DNA from: JADJVL01 sp046331545 | Lineage (GTDB): Bacteria; Acidobacteriota; Holophagae; Holophagales; Holophagaceae | Reading direction: 5' to 3' | NCBI GenBank assembly: GCA_046331545.1 | Contig: JAXLQR010000002.1 | Location: 3,348,001 to 3,412,000, forward strand | Length of the DNA stretch: 64,000 nucleotides | Part shown: positions 1-12,303 of the stretch, piece after piece | Numbering within the stretch: position 1 is the stretch's first letter | Layout: each line of letters opens with the position of its first letter | Made by a program: the position numbers and the translations under genes | Notes under the pieces: model-generated | Told to the model about the DNA's origin: nothing | Database searches by the model: none | What the model saw: only the letters and a program-made list of their open reading frames with translations

Positions 1-1656
<1,656 letters not shown>

Positions 1657-1663
1657 GGCCGCC

Positions 1664-4597
<2,934 letters not shown>

Positions 4598-4676
4598 GGA
4601 GTCCTCGGGACGAAAGGGGCAGTGTCCCATGCCTCGCGTGGTGAGGGAATCACGGCTTCCCCCCCGCAGGGTGTCC

Positions 4677-4829
4677 TCACCCCTCGACCCCTGCCTCCTC
4701 GTCGGAGGACTCCCCCCGGCAGCACTCGTCCACGTTGGTGCCGCAGACCGAGCACTGCCCATGGCCGTGGATCCAGACCAGCTCGGCGATCTGGCCGCAG
4801 TAGGGGCAGCGGATGCGCTCGGGGACCAT
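4677..4829 (-). CDS. Small zinc-ribbon protein
   Basis: A 50-residue protein starting at ATG 4829 with a GGAGG ribosome-binding site. Two CxxC knuckles (CPYCGQ and CSVCGT, plus a CC pair) form a zinc ribbon, and the tail is acidic (GESSDEEAGVEG). The frame continues upstream, but those codons have no ribosome site and run into the divergent gene region. It lies just upstream of the M16 gene on the same strand (80-bp gap) and might be cotranscribed with it. It resembles the short CPXCG-type zinc-ribbon proteins; no function can be assigned. Confidence 0.72.
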   Translation of the reverse strand: MVPERIRCPYCGQIAELVWIHGHGQCSVCGTNVDECCRGESSDEEAGVEG

Positions 4830-4926
4830 GCCCTCCAGGATAGGCTTCACGGCTCCTGACCAAAGGTAGCCGTTGCCGCGGACCGGGCCCCGGCGCGATG
4901 CTCGGGACACCGCCCCGGAGGCTCCC

Positions 4927-5586
4927 ATGCCCCTCACCGTGCCCGAGATCTTCGAACGCATGCCCGGCCTCTTCCAGCCGGACCGCGCGGCGGGCGTGGA
5001 CGCGGCGGTGGCCTACAAGGTGACCGGCGAGGGCGGGGGCGAGTACACGTGCATCGTGAAGGACGGGGCCTTCACCCTCGAGACGGGGGCCCGGGCCGAC
5101 GCCAACGCCACGGTGACCATCTCGGCGGCGGACTGGATCGCCCTCAACGAGGGGACCCTGGATCCCATGGCGGCCTACATGAGCGGCAAGCTCAAGGCCA
5201 CCGGCGACCAGAACCTCCTGATGAAGTTCCCCAAGCTCTTCAAGCGCCCGGCCAGCACCGCGGGCTCGGGCATTCCCCTGGCCGAGCTGGTGCCGGCAAG
5301 GCTCGCGGTCCTGGCCTCCGGCTTCACGGTCAAGGTCGGGGCCGACGCCTGGGGCAGCGGCCCCGAGCTCACGGGCGAGGAGGCCTCCGTCCGCGCCCTC
5401 GTGGAGGGCCGCGTCGAGCCCGGCCCGGCGCTGCTGGGCGGCCAGCTCGCCTTCGCCGGGGACATGGCCCTCCTGCGCGGCGCCTGGGCCGCCTGGAGCG
5501 CCGATCCCGTGAAGCCCCGGAAGCCGAAGAAGCCCGGCATGCTCCAGCTCGCCGGGATGTGGATCAAGTCCAAGCTCGGCGGCTGA
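4927..5586 (+). CDS. SCP2 sterol-binding domain protein
   Basis: 219 residues. The first half is a canonical SCP2 domain: LTVPEIFERMPGLFQPD, the central strand/turn AYKVTGEGGGEYTCIVKDG, then ADANATVTISAADWIALNEGTLDPMAAYMSGKLKATGD. SCP2 domains bind lipids or acyl-CoA in a hydrophobic pocket. The second half (from about residue 115) seems to repeat the fold in degenerate form and ends in a basic helix. ATG 4927 is preceded by GGAG; an upstream ATG at 4873 adds only a charged non-conserved extension. No signal peptide is seen, so it is probably cytosolic. Confidence 0.82.
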   Translation: MPLTVPEIFERMPGLFQPDRAAGVDAAVAYKVTGEGGGEYTCIVKDGAFTLETGARADANATVTISAADWIALNEGTLDPMAAYMSGKLKATGDQNLLMKFPKLFKRPASTAGSGIPLAELVPARLAVLASGFTVKVGADAWGSGPELTGEEASVRALVEGRVEPGPALLGGQLAFAGDMALLRGAWAAWSADPVKPRKPKKPGMLQLAGMWIKSKLGG

Positions 5587-5625
5587 GGGCGGGCCCACCG
5601 CGCACCCGGGGAACGCCGGACGGGT

Positions 5626-6249
5626 TCACCCGCCCGGGACGAGGCGGCGCCATCCCTGGAAGGCCACGCCACCCTCCACGCGGACCAGGAACCAGCAGTC
5701 CTCGCCGGGCTTGGCCCGGGGGGCGTGGGCCGAGCCCGGATCCATGTGCCGCCAGTCCCCGGGCTCCAGGTCCAGGGCCCCGTCCACGGCGCCGCCGGCC
5801 AGGATCACCGCGTCCTCGAGGCCCGGATGCCGGTGGTGGGGGAAGGCGGCCCCGTCCCGCAGGTGGAGCAGGTAGAGCGAGGCCCGCGCGGTGGAGGCGT
5901 CCAGGAGCTCCAGGAAACGGATGCCGCGCTTGAGCACCCCCCGCCAGCGCCGGGCCGGCGGCGGCGGGAGGAGGCGGGACACGGCCGAGGGATAGGCCTC
6001 GTCGACACCACCCCGGGAAGGCAGGCCGGCCAGGATGCGGGCGAAGAGGTCCGCCGGCACGGGGGCCGGCGGCAGCGACGCGAGGAAGGCCCCCCCGGGC
6101 TGCCCGAGGCTGCCTGTCTCCGCGGCGCAGGCGTCACAGGCCTCCAGGTGGGCTTCCACGAGCAGGCGGAGGGCCGGGTCCGCCTGGCCGCCGGCGAAGG
6201 CGAGCAGGGCGTCGGCGGAGGGGTGGTGACGGGGCGGTCGGGGGCTCAT
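5626..6249 (-). CDS. ChrR-type anti-ECF sigma factor with cupin domain
   Basis: 207 residues. The N-terminal region carries the zinc anti-sigma signature HLEACDAC (HxxxCxxC), preceded by a His-rich start. The C-terminal 120 residues form a ChrR-like cupin: LKRGIRFLELLD, HHRHPGLEDAVILAGG, then GDWRHMDPGSAHAPRAKPG. In this family the zinc domain holds the cognate sigma factor and the cupin senses the stress, singlet oxygen or peroxide in the known cases. The start overlaps the sigma-factor stop as ATGA (6246-6249), so the two are translationally coupled. Confidence 0.88.
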   Translation of the reverse strand: MSPRPPRHHPSADALLAFAGGQADPALRLLVEAHLEACDACAAETGSLGQPGGAFLASLPPAPVPADLFARILAGLPSRGGVDEAYPSAVSRLLPPPPARRWRGVLKRGIRFLELLDASTARASLYLLHLRDGAAFPHHRHPGLEDAVILAGGAVDGALDLEPGDWRHMDPGSAHAPRAKPGEDCWFLVRVEGGVAFQGWRRLVPGG

Positions 6250-6827
6250 CCGGCCCCTCCCAGATGCGCGCGCAACAGGCCGAGGGTGGCCCGGATGCGG
6301 GACTTCAGGGTGCCCACGGGCAGGCCGAGGGCGTGGGCGGTCTCCTCGTAGCTCAGGCCGCCGAAGTAGGCGAGTTCCAGGGGCCTGCGCTGCTCGGGGG
6401 CCAGGGCCGCCAGGGCCTTGGCGAGACTGAGGCGGGTCACGCTGTCCTCGGGCATCACGGGCTCCATCACCGCCTCCATCGGAGTCTCTCCCAGGTCCAC
6501 TACGGGGTTCCCGGAGCGCCAGATGTCCACGACCTTGTGGCGCGTGATGGTGAAGATCCAGGCCTCCGGCGATCCCAGGGCGGGGCGGTACTGGCCGGCC
6601 TTCACCCAGATGGACACGAAGATCTCCTGCACCACGTCCTCCGCGGACACGCGGGGGCCGCCCATGCGGCGGACGTAGGCGAGGAGCCGGCCGGCGAAGC
6701 GGTCGTAGAGGGCCCGGAAGGCCGGCTGGCTGCCCCCGGCCACCGCGGCCAGGAGGTCCGCGTCCCGGACCGGCGGATGCGCGCCGGGGCGCCCCTCCAC
6801 GGTGATCTCCTCCTCGAGCGCGGCCAT
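6246..6827 (-). CDS. ECF-type RNA polymerase sigma factor
   Basis: 193 residues. Region 2 is AFRALYDRFAGRLLAYVRRM through AEDVVQEIFVSIW and the RHKVVDIWR helix. Region 4 includes LAPEQRRPLELAYFGGLSY, then EETAHALGLPVGTLKSRIRA as the helix-turn-helix. The length is normal for the family. It forms a two-gene operon with the ChrR-type anti-sigma and is divergent from the DUF4331 gene, 137 bp away. By analogy with other ECF/ChrR pairs, that exported protein and the sigma operon itself are the likely regulon; this is inference. Confidence 0.93.
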   Translation of the reverse strand: MAALEEEITVEGRPGAHPPVRDADLLAAVAGGSQPAFRALYDRFAGRLLAYVRRMGGPRVSAEDVVQEIFVSIWVKAGQYRPALGSPEAWIFTITRHKVVDIWRSGNPVVDLGETPMEAVMEPVMPEDSVTRLSLAKALAALAPEQRRPLELAYFGGLSYEETAHALGLPVGTLKSRIRATLGLLRAHLGGAG

Positions 6828-6885
6828 GACCCTCCCACCAGGAGCCTGGGATGCCGGCGGGGCGCCGGCTGTGAACGCCGGGCCC

Positions 6886-6964
6886 GGAACCGGCCCCCTC
6901 GGGATCTTTCATCCGGATCCCGGGGCCGCCCGTTGGGGCTGCGAACCCACTTCCGGAGGCATTC
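6886..6964 (+). promoter_or_regulatory. Candidate ECF-dependent promoter region between sigma operon and DUF4331 gene
   Basis: The 137-bp divergent gap contains GGAACC at 6886-6891, an ECF-like -35 element, followed about 17 bp later by a less GC-rich stretch (ATCTTTC, 6904-6910). TTCCGGAGG at 6951-6959 is the ribosome site for the DUF4331 gene. The promoter assignment rests only on resemblance to ECF elements. Confidence 0.3.
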
Positions 6965-8476
6965 ATGCAGGTTCCTTCCAGTCTGGCCCATCGCCTGGCG
7001 GCCCTTTCCGCCTTGGCGGCCCTCTCGGCCCTGCCGGCCCTCGCCACGGGCCCCCTGCCCAGCAGCCACCGCGAGGCTCCCGCCATCACCAAGCACCCCA
7101 AGGTGGACGCCACGGACTTCTACATGTTCCGCAGCTACGAGAGCGGCCGCAGCGGCTACGTCACGATCATCGCGAACTACAACCCCGTGCAGGCCACCTA
7201 CGGCGGTCCCAACTTCTTCACCCTCGACCCCGAGGCCCTCTACGAGATCCACGTCGACAACAACGGCGACGCGAAGGAGGACTTCACCTTCCAGTTCCGC
7301 TTCACCAACAGCCTGGCCAACAACGGCGGCGGGATCGCGCTGAACGTCGGGGGGAAGCAGGTGGCCGTGCCCGTGGTCAACGTGGGCCAGATCTCCGCGG
7401 GCAACACCTCGGCCCTGAACGTCACCGAGTCCTACACCGTCACCCTGGTCGCCGGCGACCGCCGCAAGGGCGCCCGCACGCCCCTCACCAACGGCGCGGG
7501 CTCCAGCACCTTCGGGAAGCCCGTGGACAACATCGGCACCAAGTCCATCCCGAACTACCACGCCTACGCGGCGAGCTTCGTGTCCAACCTCGCGCTGCCC
7601 GGCGGCGCCACGGGGCGCGTCTTCGTGGGCCAGCGGAAGGACCCCTTCGTGGTCAACCTGGGCGAGACCTTCGACCTGGTGAACATCACCAATCCCCTCG
7701 GGCCCGAGAACGCCGAGGCCGACAGCCTGGCGGACAGCAACGTCACCAGCATCATCCTGGAACTGCCCATCAGCTTCCTCACGAACAACGGCGCCAACCC
7801 CATCCTGGGCGGCTGGACCACCGCCAGCCTGCGCCAGGCCCGGGTGCTGAACCCCAAGCCCACCTACGCCCAGCCCTCGAAGGAGGGCGGCGCCTGGACC
7901 CAGGTGTCCCGCCTGGGCCACCCGCTGGTGAACGAAGTCGTGATCGGCCTGAAGGACAAGGACCGCTTCAACGCCAGCCATCCTTCCGGCGACGGCCAGT
8001 TCGCGGACTACGTCACCAACCCCACGCTCCCGGCGATCCTCGAGATCCTCTACGGCGGCGCGGGCGTGAAGGCGCCCACCGCCTTTCCCCGCACGGACCT
8101 CGTGAGCGTCTTCCTCACCGGCGTGGACGGGCTCAACAAGCCCGCCAATGTCGTGGCCTCGGAGATGCTCCGCCTCAACACGGCCACGCCGGCGGTGCCG
8201 GCCGCCAGCCAGAACCGCCTCGGCGTCATCGGCGGCGACGCGGCGGGCTTCCCCAACGGCCGGCGGCCCGGGGACGACGTGGTGGACGTGGCCCTGCGGG
8301 TGGTGATGGGCAGGCTCCTGAGCGCCCAGCAGGCCCCCAGCGGGCAGCTGCCCTTCACGGACGGCGCCTACGTGGACGCCACCTTCTTCGACGGCGCCTT
8401 CCCCTACCTGAAGGATCCGCTGGCGGGCTCGCCCAACGAGACCCCGGCCCACGCGGCCGCCGGCGGGACGAGGTAA
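6965..8476 (+). CDS. DUF4331 family secreted protein
   Basis: 503 residues with a Sec signal peptide (hydrophobic to about residue 27, LPALATG). The family hallmark SSHREAPAI opens the mature chain, followed by DATDFYMFRSYE, DPEALYEIHVDNNGDAKEDFTF and the later NEVVIGLKDKDRFN. DUF4331 proteins are exported beta-rich proteins of unknown function often found beside ECF sigma/anti-sigma genes, as here. The next gene starts three bases after the stop, so the two are likely cotranscribed. Start ATG 6965 has a strong GGAGG. Confidence 0.9.
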   Translation: MQVPSSLAHRLAALSALAALSALPALATGPLPSSHREAPAITKHPKVDATDFYMFRSYESGRSGYVTIIANYNPVQATYGGPNFFTLDPEALYEIHVDNNGDAKEDFTFQFRFTNSLANNGGGIALNVGGKQVAVPVVNVGQISAGNTSALNVTESYTVTLVAGDRRKGARTPLTNGAGSSTFGKPVDNIGTKSIPNYHAYAASFVSNLALPGGATGRVFVGQRKDPFVVNLGETFDLVNITNPLGPENAEADSLADSNVTSIILELPISFLTNNGANPILGGWTTASLRQARVLNPKPTYAQPSKEGGAWTQVSRLGHPLVNEVVIGLKDKDRFNASHPSGDGQFADYVTNPTLPAILEILYGGAGVKAPTAFPRTDLVSVFLTGVDGLNKPANVVASEMLRLNTATPAVPAASQNRLGVIGGDAAGFPNGRRPGDDVVDVALRVVMGRLLSAQQAPSGQLPFTDGAYVDATFFDGAFPYLKDPLAGSPNETPAHAAAGGTR

Positions 8477-8478
8477 GC

Positions 8479-8727
8479 ATGCGGCGCCTCCGCTACGCCT
8501 TCCTCACGCTGCTGGGCCTCGCCTGCGTCGGCGCCTTCGTGGCCTGCTCCGGCAGTTCCACGTCCCGGGCCCAGCCGGTGTCCGTGCCCCCGGCCTTCGC
8601 CACCGTGGCCAGCCTCGTGGCGACCTCCCCGGAAACCGAGGAGCCGAAGGACCTCGACAGCCTCGACCTCGCGGGCTTCGACACCGAGGACGAGCACGCC
8701 TTCGACAGCCTCTTCCCCGCCAACTGA
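8479..8727 (+). CDS. Small lipoprotein-like protein downstream of DUF4331
   Basis: 82 residues. A basic start (MRRLRY), a hydrophobic stretch and the lipobox-like LGLACVGAFVAC suggest lipidation at Cys23. The mature chain is short and acidic, with Asp-rich repeats (DLDSLDLAGFDTEDEHAFDS). It starts 2 bp after the DUF4331 stop, so it probably accompanies that protein. No family is recognised. Confidence 0.62.
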   Translation: MRRLRYAFLTLLGLACVGAFVACSGSSTSRAQPVSVPPAFATVASLVATSPETEEPKDLDSLDLAGFDTEDEHAFDSLFPAN

Positions 8728-8737
8728 ACCGCCGCGC

Positions 8738-8771
8738 GCGCGCCCCGGAGGTCCTGGCCTCCGGGGCGCGC
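8738..8771 (+). terminator. GC-rich perfect hairpin after DUF4331 operon
   Basis: A 14-bp perfect inverted repeat (arms 8738-8751 and 8758-8771, 6-nt loop) lies between the small lipoprotein gene and the DUF4198 gene. No T-run follows, so it may act as a weak terminator or an mRNA 3'-end stabiliser. The DUF4198 ribosome site lies just past it. Confidence 0.5.
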
Positions 8772-8787
8772 CCCTGGGAGGAACTCC

Positions 8788-9582
8788 ATGCGCCTGATCC
8801 CACCGATGGTCCTCGCCCTCGCCGCCCTTCCGTCCTCGGCCCACGACTTCTGGATCCGCCCCAGCCGCCACCGCGCCGCGCCGGGCGAGGTGGTGAAGGT
8901 CCACCTCAAGGTCGGCGAACACATGAAGGGCGAGGCCGTGCGGCGGAACCCCGCGCGCATGGAATCCCTCACGGCCGTGGGGCCCTCGGGCGAGCTTCCG
9001 CTGCCGGGACTGGACGGCGGCGACCCCGCGGGGCTGCTGAAGACCGCCCAGCCCGGGCTCTACGTCGTGGCCTACCGGGGCAGGCCCGCCGTGCTGGAGC
9101 TGCCCGCGGCGAAGTTCGAGGCCTACCTCCGGGAGGAGGGCCTCGAGGCGGTGATCGCGAAGCGCAGGGCGGACGGGGCCACGGACCGGCCCGGCCGGGA
9201 GCGGTTCATCCGCTGCGCCAAGGCCTTCGTCCAGGTGGGCGAAGGGGCGGCCGCCGGCTTCGACCGGCCCCTGGGCCTGCGCCTGGAGCTGGTCCCGGAG
9301 TCCGACCCCCAGGCGCCGGGCGCGCCTGACCTGCCCCTGCGCGTGGTCTTCGAGGGCTCCCCCCTGGCCGGGGTGAAGCTCGTCGCCCAGCGGGAAGGCG
9401 ACCCTGGACGGGAGGTCTCCTCGCGCACCGACGCGGAGGGCAGGGCCCGGCTTCCTCTCGGCGCGCCGGGGCGCTGGATGGTGAAGGCCGTGCACATGGT
9501 GCCCGCGCGGAGTGCCGCCGACGCCGACTGGGAGAGCCTGTGGGCCTCGCTCAGCTTCGAGGTGGCGCCCCCTACTCCTTGA
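8788..9582 (+). CDS. DUF4198 domain-containing secreted protein
   Basis: 264 residues. A short signal peptide ends in SSAHDFWIRPSR; the mature His-Asp-Phe-Trp start is the DUF4198 signature. It is followed by a beta-sandwich region (GEVVKVHLKVGEHMKGE), an AKAFVQVG segment and a C-terminal Ig-like domain with SPLAGVKLVAQREG and RTDAEGRARLPLGAPGRWMVKAVHMV. Family members are periplasmic, and some sit with nickel or cobalt uptake genes. larE-larB, nickel-cofactor genes, lie 600 bp downstream, a suggestive but unproven link. The 3' end overlaps the convergent lipoprotein gene by 11 bp. Confidence 0.85.
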   Translation: MRLIPPMVLALAALPSSAHDFWIRPSRHRAAPGEVVKVHLKVGEHMKGEAVRRNPARMESLTAVGPSGELPLPGLDGGDPAGLLKTAQPGLYVVAYRGRPAVLELPAAKFEAYLREEGLEAVIAKRRADGATDRPGRERFIRCAKAFVQVGEGAAAGFDRPLGLRLELVPESDPQAPGAPDLPLRVVFEGSPLAGVKLVAQREGDPGREVSSRTDAEGRARLPLGAPGRWMVKAVHMVPARSAADADWESLWASLSFEVAPPTP

Positions 9583-10126
9583 TGTCCAGCTTCTCGTCCG
9601 TCTCCAGCAGCCCCCACTTGCCGTCCTGCTTGTCGAACTTGGCGGTGCGGACCTTGGTCTGGCCGATCTGGGCGCCGGGGTGCTTCTTCTGGAAGATGGG
9701 GAAGAGGGGGGTGGGGCGCGTGAGCTTCACCTGGTAGGTGGCGCGGGCCTGGCTGCCGCGGGTCTCGACGCCGAGGACCTTCACGAACTCCACATAGGCC
9801 GCGGGCACGTGGAAGCCGTCGGCGGTGGGCTTGGAGCCCTTCGCGGCCTTCGGGGAGAGGCTGTAGGAATAGGTCACCTTCGCGCCCTCCTCCTTGGCCT
9901 GGATGTCCACGCTGCCCTCCTGCTGGAGCGCGGCGTGGATGAGCTGGATGTCCGCGAACCGCGGCGTGCCTTTCTCCACCGTGAAGGTGCGGGGCACGCG
10001 GAGGGGGGCGATGGCGGGATAGTCCGGGGCGATGAGCTTCGCCGCCGTGGAGGTGCTCAGGCTGCCGCTGCCGCAGGCCGTGGCGAGGGCGAGGAGGGTC
10101 GCGGCGGGAAGGATGGACAGGCGCAT
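9572..10126 (-). CDS. Lipoprotein of unknown function
   Basis: 184 residues with a lipobox (LALATACGSGS, Cys18). The mature part is beta-rich with no motif I recognise: VPRTFTVEKGTPRFADIQLIHAALQQEG, YSYSLSPKAAKGSKP and QVKLTRPTPLFPIFQKKHPG. Likely anchored in the outer or inner membrane facing the periplasm. It converges on the DUF4198 gene and is divergent from larE. Confidence 0.7.
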   Translation of the reverse strand: MRLSILPAATLLALATACGSGSLSTSTAAKLIAPDYPAIAPLRVPRTFTVEKGTPRFADIQLIHAALQQEGSVDIQAKEEGAKVTYSYSLSPKAAKGSKPTADGFHVPAAYVEFVKVLGVETRGSQARATYQVKLTRPTPLFPIFQKKHPGAQIGQTKVRTAKFDKQDGKWGLLETDEKLDIKE

Positions 10127-10167
10127 GGCGGCTCCGGGATCGAAGGGAATGGTGCCACACTGGGCGG

Positions 10168-10998
10168 ATGCCCGCGCCCGACCTCGACTCCAGGCTCCTG
10201 GCCGCCACGGTCCGCGCCGCCGCCGGCCGGCCGGTGCGGGTCTGCTTTTCCGGCGGCGTGGACTCCACCCTCGTGCTGGCCGCCTGCCTGCGGGCCGGCC
10301 TGGACACGAAGGCCCTGCTGGCGGTGAGCCCCTCGCTGCCCCGGGCGGAGCGCGCCGAGGCCCATCATCTCGCCGCCTCCCTGGGCGCCGATCTCGAGGA
10401 GCTGGAAACGAACGAGACGGACCTCGAGGGCTACCGCGCCAATGCCGGGGACCGCTGCTACTTCTGCAAGTCCACCCTCTACGGCGTCGCCGATGCCTTG
10501 GCCGCGGCCCGGGGGGAAACGGCCGTTCTGATGAATGGCACCCACCTCGACGACCTCGGCGACGTGCGGCCGGGGCTGAACGCCGCGCGGGAGCACGCCG
10601 TGAAGTCGCCCCTCCTGGACGCCGGCTTCAACAAGGCGGCCGTGCGCGACCTGGCCCGGGCCTGGGGCCTGCCCAACGCCGACAAGGCCGCGGCGCCCTG
10701 TCTCGCCAGCCGCTTCCCCGTGGGCACCGAGGTCACGCCGGAACGGCTGGCCCAGGTGGAGGCCATGGAGGACGTGCTCCGGGCGAAGGGGCTGTGGCCT
10801 GCCCGGGCCCGCTGGCACGAGAGCGTGGTGAGGCTCGAACTGGAACCGGAGGCGATGGTTCGCGCGCTGCGGGAACCCCTGCGCACGGAACTCGAGCGCG
10901 CCGCCTGGCGCGCCGGCTTCCGTTTCGTCGCGGTGGACCTGGGCGGGATCCAGAGCGGCAGCCTCGCGAAGCCCCTGGGCACCGAGGCGGGCGCGTGA
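10168..10998 (+). CDS. larE: ATP-dependent sacrificial sulfur transferase LarE
   Basis: 276 residues. PP-loop SGGVDST (29-35) binds ATP for adenylation of the pyridinium carboxylate, and PCLASRFPVG holds the conserved sulfur-donor Cys178. This protein also has a CYFC pair (Cys97, Cys100). The three-cysteine arrangement matches LarE enzymes reported to bind a [4Fe-4S] cluster rather than those that sacrifice one cysteine; that assignment is from motif spacing only. It works with LarB (next gene, GTGA overlap) and LarC to make the nickel-pincer nucleotide of lactate racemase-type enzymes. Confidence 0.9.
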   Translation: MPAPDLDSRLLAATVRAAAGRPVRVCFSGGVDSTLVLAACLRAGLDTKALLAVSPSLPRAERAEAHHLAASLGADLEELETNETDLEGYRANAGDRCYFCKSTLYGVADALAAARGETAVLMNGTHLDDLGDVRPGLNAAREHAVKSPLLDAGFNKAAVRDLARAWGLPNADKAAAPCLASRFPVGTEVTPERLAQVEAMEDVLRAKGLWPARARWHESVVRLELEPEAMVRALREPLRTELERAAWRAGFRFVAVDLGGIQSGSLAKPLGTEAGA

Positions 10999-11648
10999 CC
11001 GACATCCGCTGGGACCACGCCCGGGAGGCCCGCACGGGCATCCCCGAGGTGATCTTCGGCCGGGGCAAGACCGTGGCCCAGGTGGTGCGCCTCTTCGAGG
11101 AGGCCAAGACGGCCGGCCACCTGCGGGTGGCGACCCAGCTCGGGGAGGCCCACCTCGAGGCCCTGAGGGACCTCGCGACGACCGACGCGGAGAGCCGTAC
11201 CGCCGTGCTGAACCCGCGGCCCCTGCGGGACCAGCCCGCGGTGGGCCTGCTGAGCGGCGGCACCGGCGACATCCCGGTCCTGAAGGAGGCCGAGGCGATC
11301 CTCTCGGCTCTGGGCCATCCCGCGCGGACCTTCTACGACGTGGGCGTGGCCGGCCTGCACCGGCTCCAGGGCGTCATGGACGAGGTGCGCGCCTGCCCCG
11401 TGCTCATCGTCGCCGCCGGCATGGAGGGGGCGCTGCCCAGCGTGGTGGCGGGCCTCGTGGATTCGCCGGTCATCGCCGTGCCCACCAGCATCGGCGCCGG
11501 CATCAGCGCCGGCGGCACCGTGGCCCTGCATTCCATGCTGGCGAGCTGCAGCCCCGGCATCGCGGTGGTGAACATCGACAACGGCTTCGGCGCCGCGTGC
11601 GTGGCGATCAAAATGATGAACCGGCTGCTTCCCGCCTCCCGAAGCTAA
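10995..11648 (+). CDS. larB: Nickel pincer cofactor biosynthesis protein LarB
   Basis: 217 residues starting at GTG 10995, overlapping the larE stop as GTGA. LarB carboxylates and hydrolyses nicotinic acid adenine dinucleotide, the first pathway step. Seen are GIPEVIFGRGKT, the PurE-like core LSGGTGDIPVLKEAE, the glycine-rich IVAAGMEGALPSVVAGL, VPTSIGAGISAGGTVAL and NIDNGFGAACVAI. The length is typical. No larC or larA lies in this window. Confidence 0.92.
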   Translation: MTDIRWDHAREARTGIPEVIFGRGKTVAQVVRLFEEAKTAGHLRVATQLGEAHLEALRDLATTDAESRTAVLNPRPLRDQPAVGLLSGGTGDIPVLKEAEAILSALGHPARTFYDVGVAGLHRLQGVMDEVRACPVLIVAAGMEGALPSVVAGLVDSPVIAVPTSIGAGISAGGTVALHSMLASCSPGIAVVNIDNGFGAACVAIKMMNRLLPASRS

Positions 11649-11653
11649 AGCCC

Positions 11654-12010
11654 TCAGGCCAGTCCTGTCTCCTTCATGGCCGCGCGGATGCCTGCGTCGA
11701 AGTCCGTGGGCCGCGCTTCGGGTTCGAGCCCCACGTTGAGGTGGCCTCCCGCGAGGGGGAAGAGCCCCGTCCCGAAGTTGCCGTAGCGGATCCAGAGGTG
11801 GTCGAGGCCGCCGCAGTCCAGGGCTCCCCGGCGCTTGAGCAGGGTGAGCACCGCGGGATTCACCAGCCATTCCTCGTATCGGTCGGTCTCGGAGGAGCTC
11901 GCGCCCCGGAGGTCCGGGCGCGCCTCAAGGCTCAGGTCGTCCCCCTGGAGAAGGGCGACGTAGCGAACCTCGGGATAACGCTGGAAGAGCAGGTCGGCGA
12001 GGGCGCTCAT
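11654..12010 (-). CDS. Conserved hypothetical protein, possibly roadblock/LC7-like
   Basis: 118 residues, no signal peptide. The pattern LLFQRYPEVRYVALLQGDDL, then LVNPAVLTLLKRRGALDCGGLDHLWIRYGNFGTGLFPLAGGHLNVGLEPEA, resembles a roadblock/LC7 fold (two helices around a central sheet ending in a G-N-x-x-x-G-L-x-x-L strand pair). This is weak fold-level recognition only. It converges on larB with a 5-bp gap, and its start region faces the asnB leader. Confidence 0.6.
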   Translation of the reverse strand: MSALADLLFQRYPEVRYVALLQGDDLSLEARPDLRGASSSETDRYEEWLVNPAVLTLLKRRGALDCGGLDHLWIRYGNFGTGLFPLAGGHLNVGLEPEARPTDFDAGIRAAMKETGLA

Positions 12011-12090
12011 CGTGCCCTCCGGAACGGGCCCAGTGGACTCCCTTCGCCGCGGGAGGGCAAGCCCGGTTGCCGCTTCGGCAAGGGCGGAGC

Positions 12091-12120
12091 TTGCCCCGGG
12101 CTCTCGGTTGCCGCTAGGCT
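12091..12120 (+). promoter_or_regulatory. Candidate promoter of the asnB leader transcript
   Basis: TTGCCC (12091-12096) and TAGGCT (12115-12120), spaced by 18 bp, are the best sigma70-like pair upstream. They would start the transcript near 12127, about 15 nt before the leader ORF. Predicted from the sequence only. Confidence 0.4.
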
Positions 12121-12141
12121 GGATGCTTCTTCGACGCTCCC

Positions 12142-12222
12142 ATGACCTTCTTCGCCCTCAACAATCGGAATAACAACGGCTCCCGCGCGGATCGCGCGGT
12201 GGCCGGCGAGGGCCCGAGCTAG
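12142..12222 (+). CDS. Asn-rich leader peptide of the asparagine synthetase attenuator
   Basis: A 26-codon ORF encoding MTFFALNNRNNNG followed by 13 mostly small or charged residues. Codons 7, 8, 10, 11 and 12 (12160-12177, interrupted by one CGG) are all Asn, including two AAT codons unusual in such GC-rich DNA. It sits directly before an intrinsic terminator and asnB. This matches the logic of amino-acid biosynthetic attenuators such as the his, thr and phe leaders: scarce charged Asn-tRNA stalls the ribosome on the Asn run and prevents termination. No strong ribosome site precedes the ATG. Function is inferred from composition and position. Confidence 0.8.
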   Translation: MTFFALNNRNNNGSRADRAVAGEGPS

Positions 12223-12257
12223 AACCCCACCTCCCCGGTTTCCACCCCCGATCCGCG
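12183..12257 (+). promoter_or_regulatory. Alternative RNA pairings of the asnB attenuator
   Basis: A 6-bp hairpin (12183-12188 with 12194-12199) forms just after the Asn codons. The overlapping 9-mer CGCGGATCG (12186-12194) is perfectly complementary to CGATCCGCG (12249-12257), which contains most of the 5' arm of the terminator. A second short pairing is GGTGG (12198-12202) with CCACC (12242-12246). The segments are therefore mutually exclusive, as expected for anti-antiterminator, antiterminator and terminator states. Confidence 0.65.
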
Positions 12258-12280
12258 GCCCGGATCGGGGGTTTTTCGTT
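12245..12280 (+). terminator. Intrinsic terminator in the asnB leader
   Basis: An 11-bp perfect GC-rich stem (12245-12255 with 12261-12271) with a 5-nt loop is followed by TTTTTCGTT. This is the clearest intrinsic terminator in the window. It lies 24 bp before the asnB ATG and after the Asn leader peptide, so it must be read through for asnB expression. Confidence 0.88.
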
Positions 12281-12303
12281 TGGCCCTTTCCCCAGGAGCT
12301 CCC

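Noticed and set aside
5587..5625. Terminator between the SCP2 and anti-sigma genes
   Set aside because: Only a loose GGGCGGG/CCCGCCC complementarity with no compact stem or T-run.
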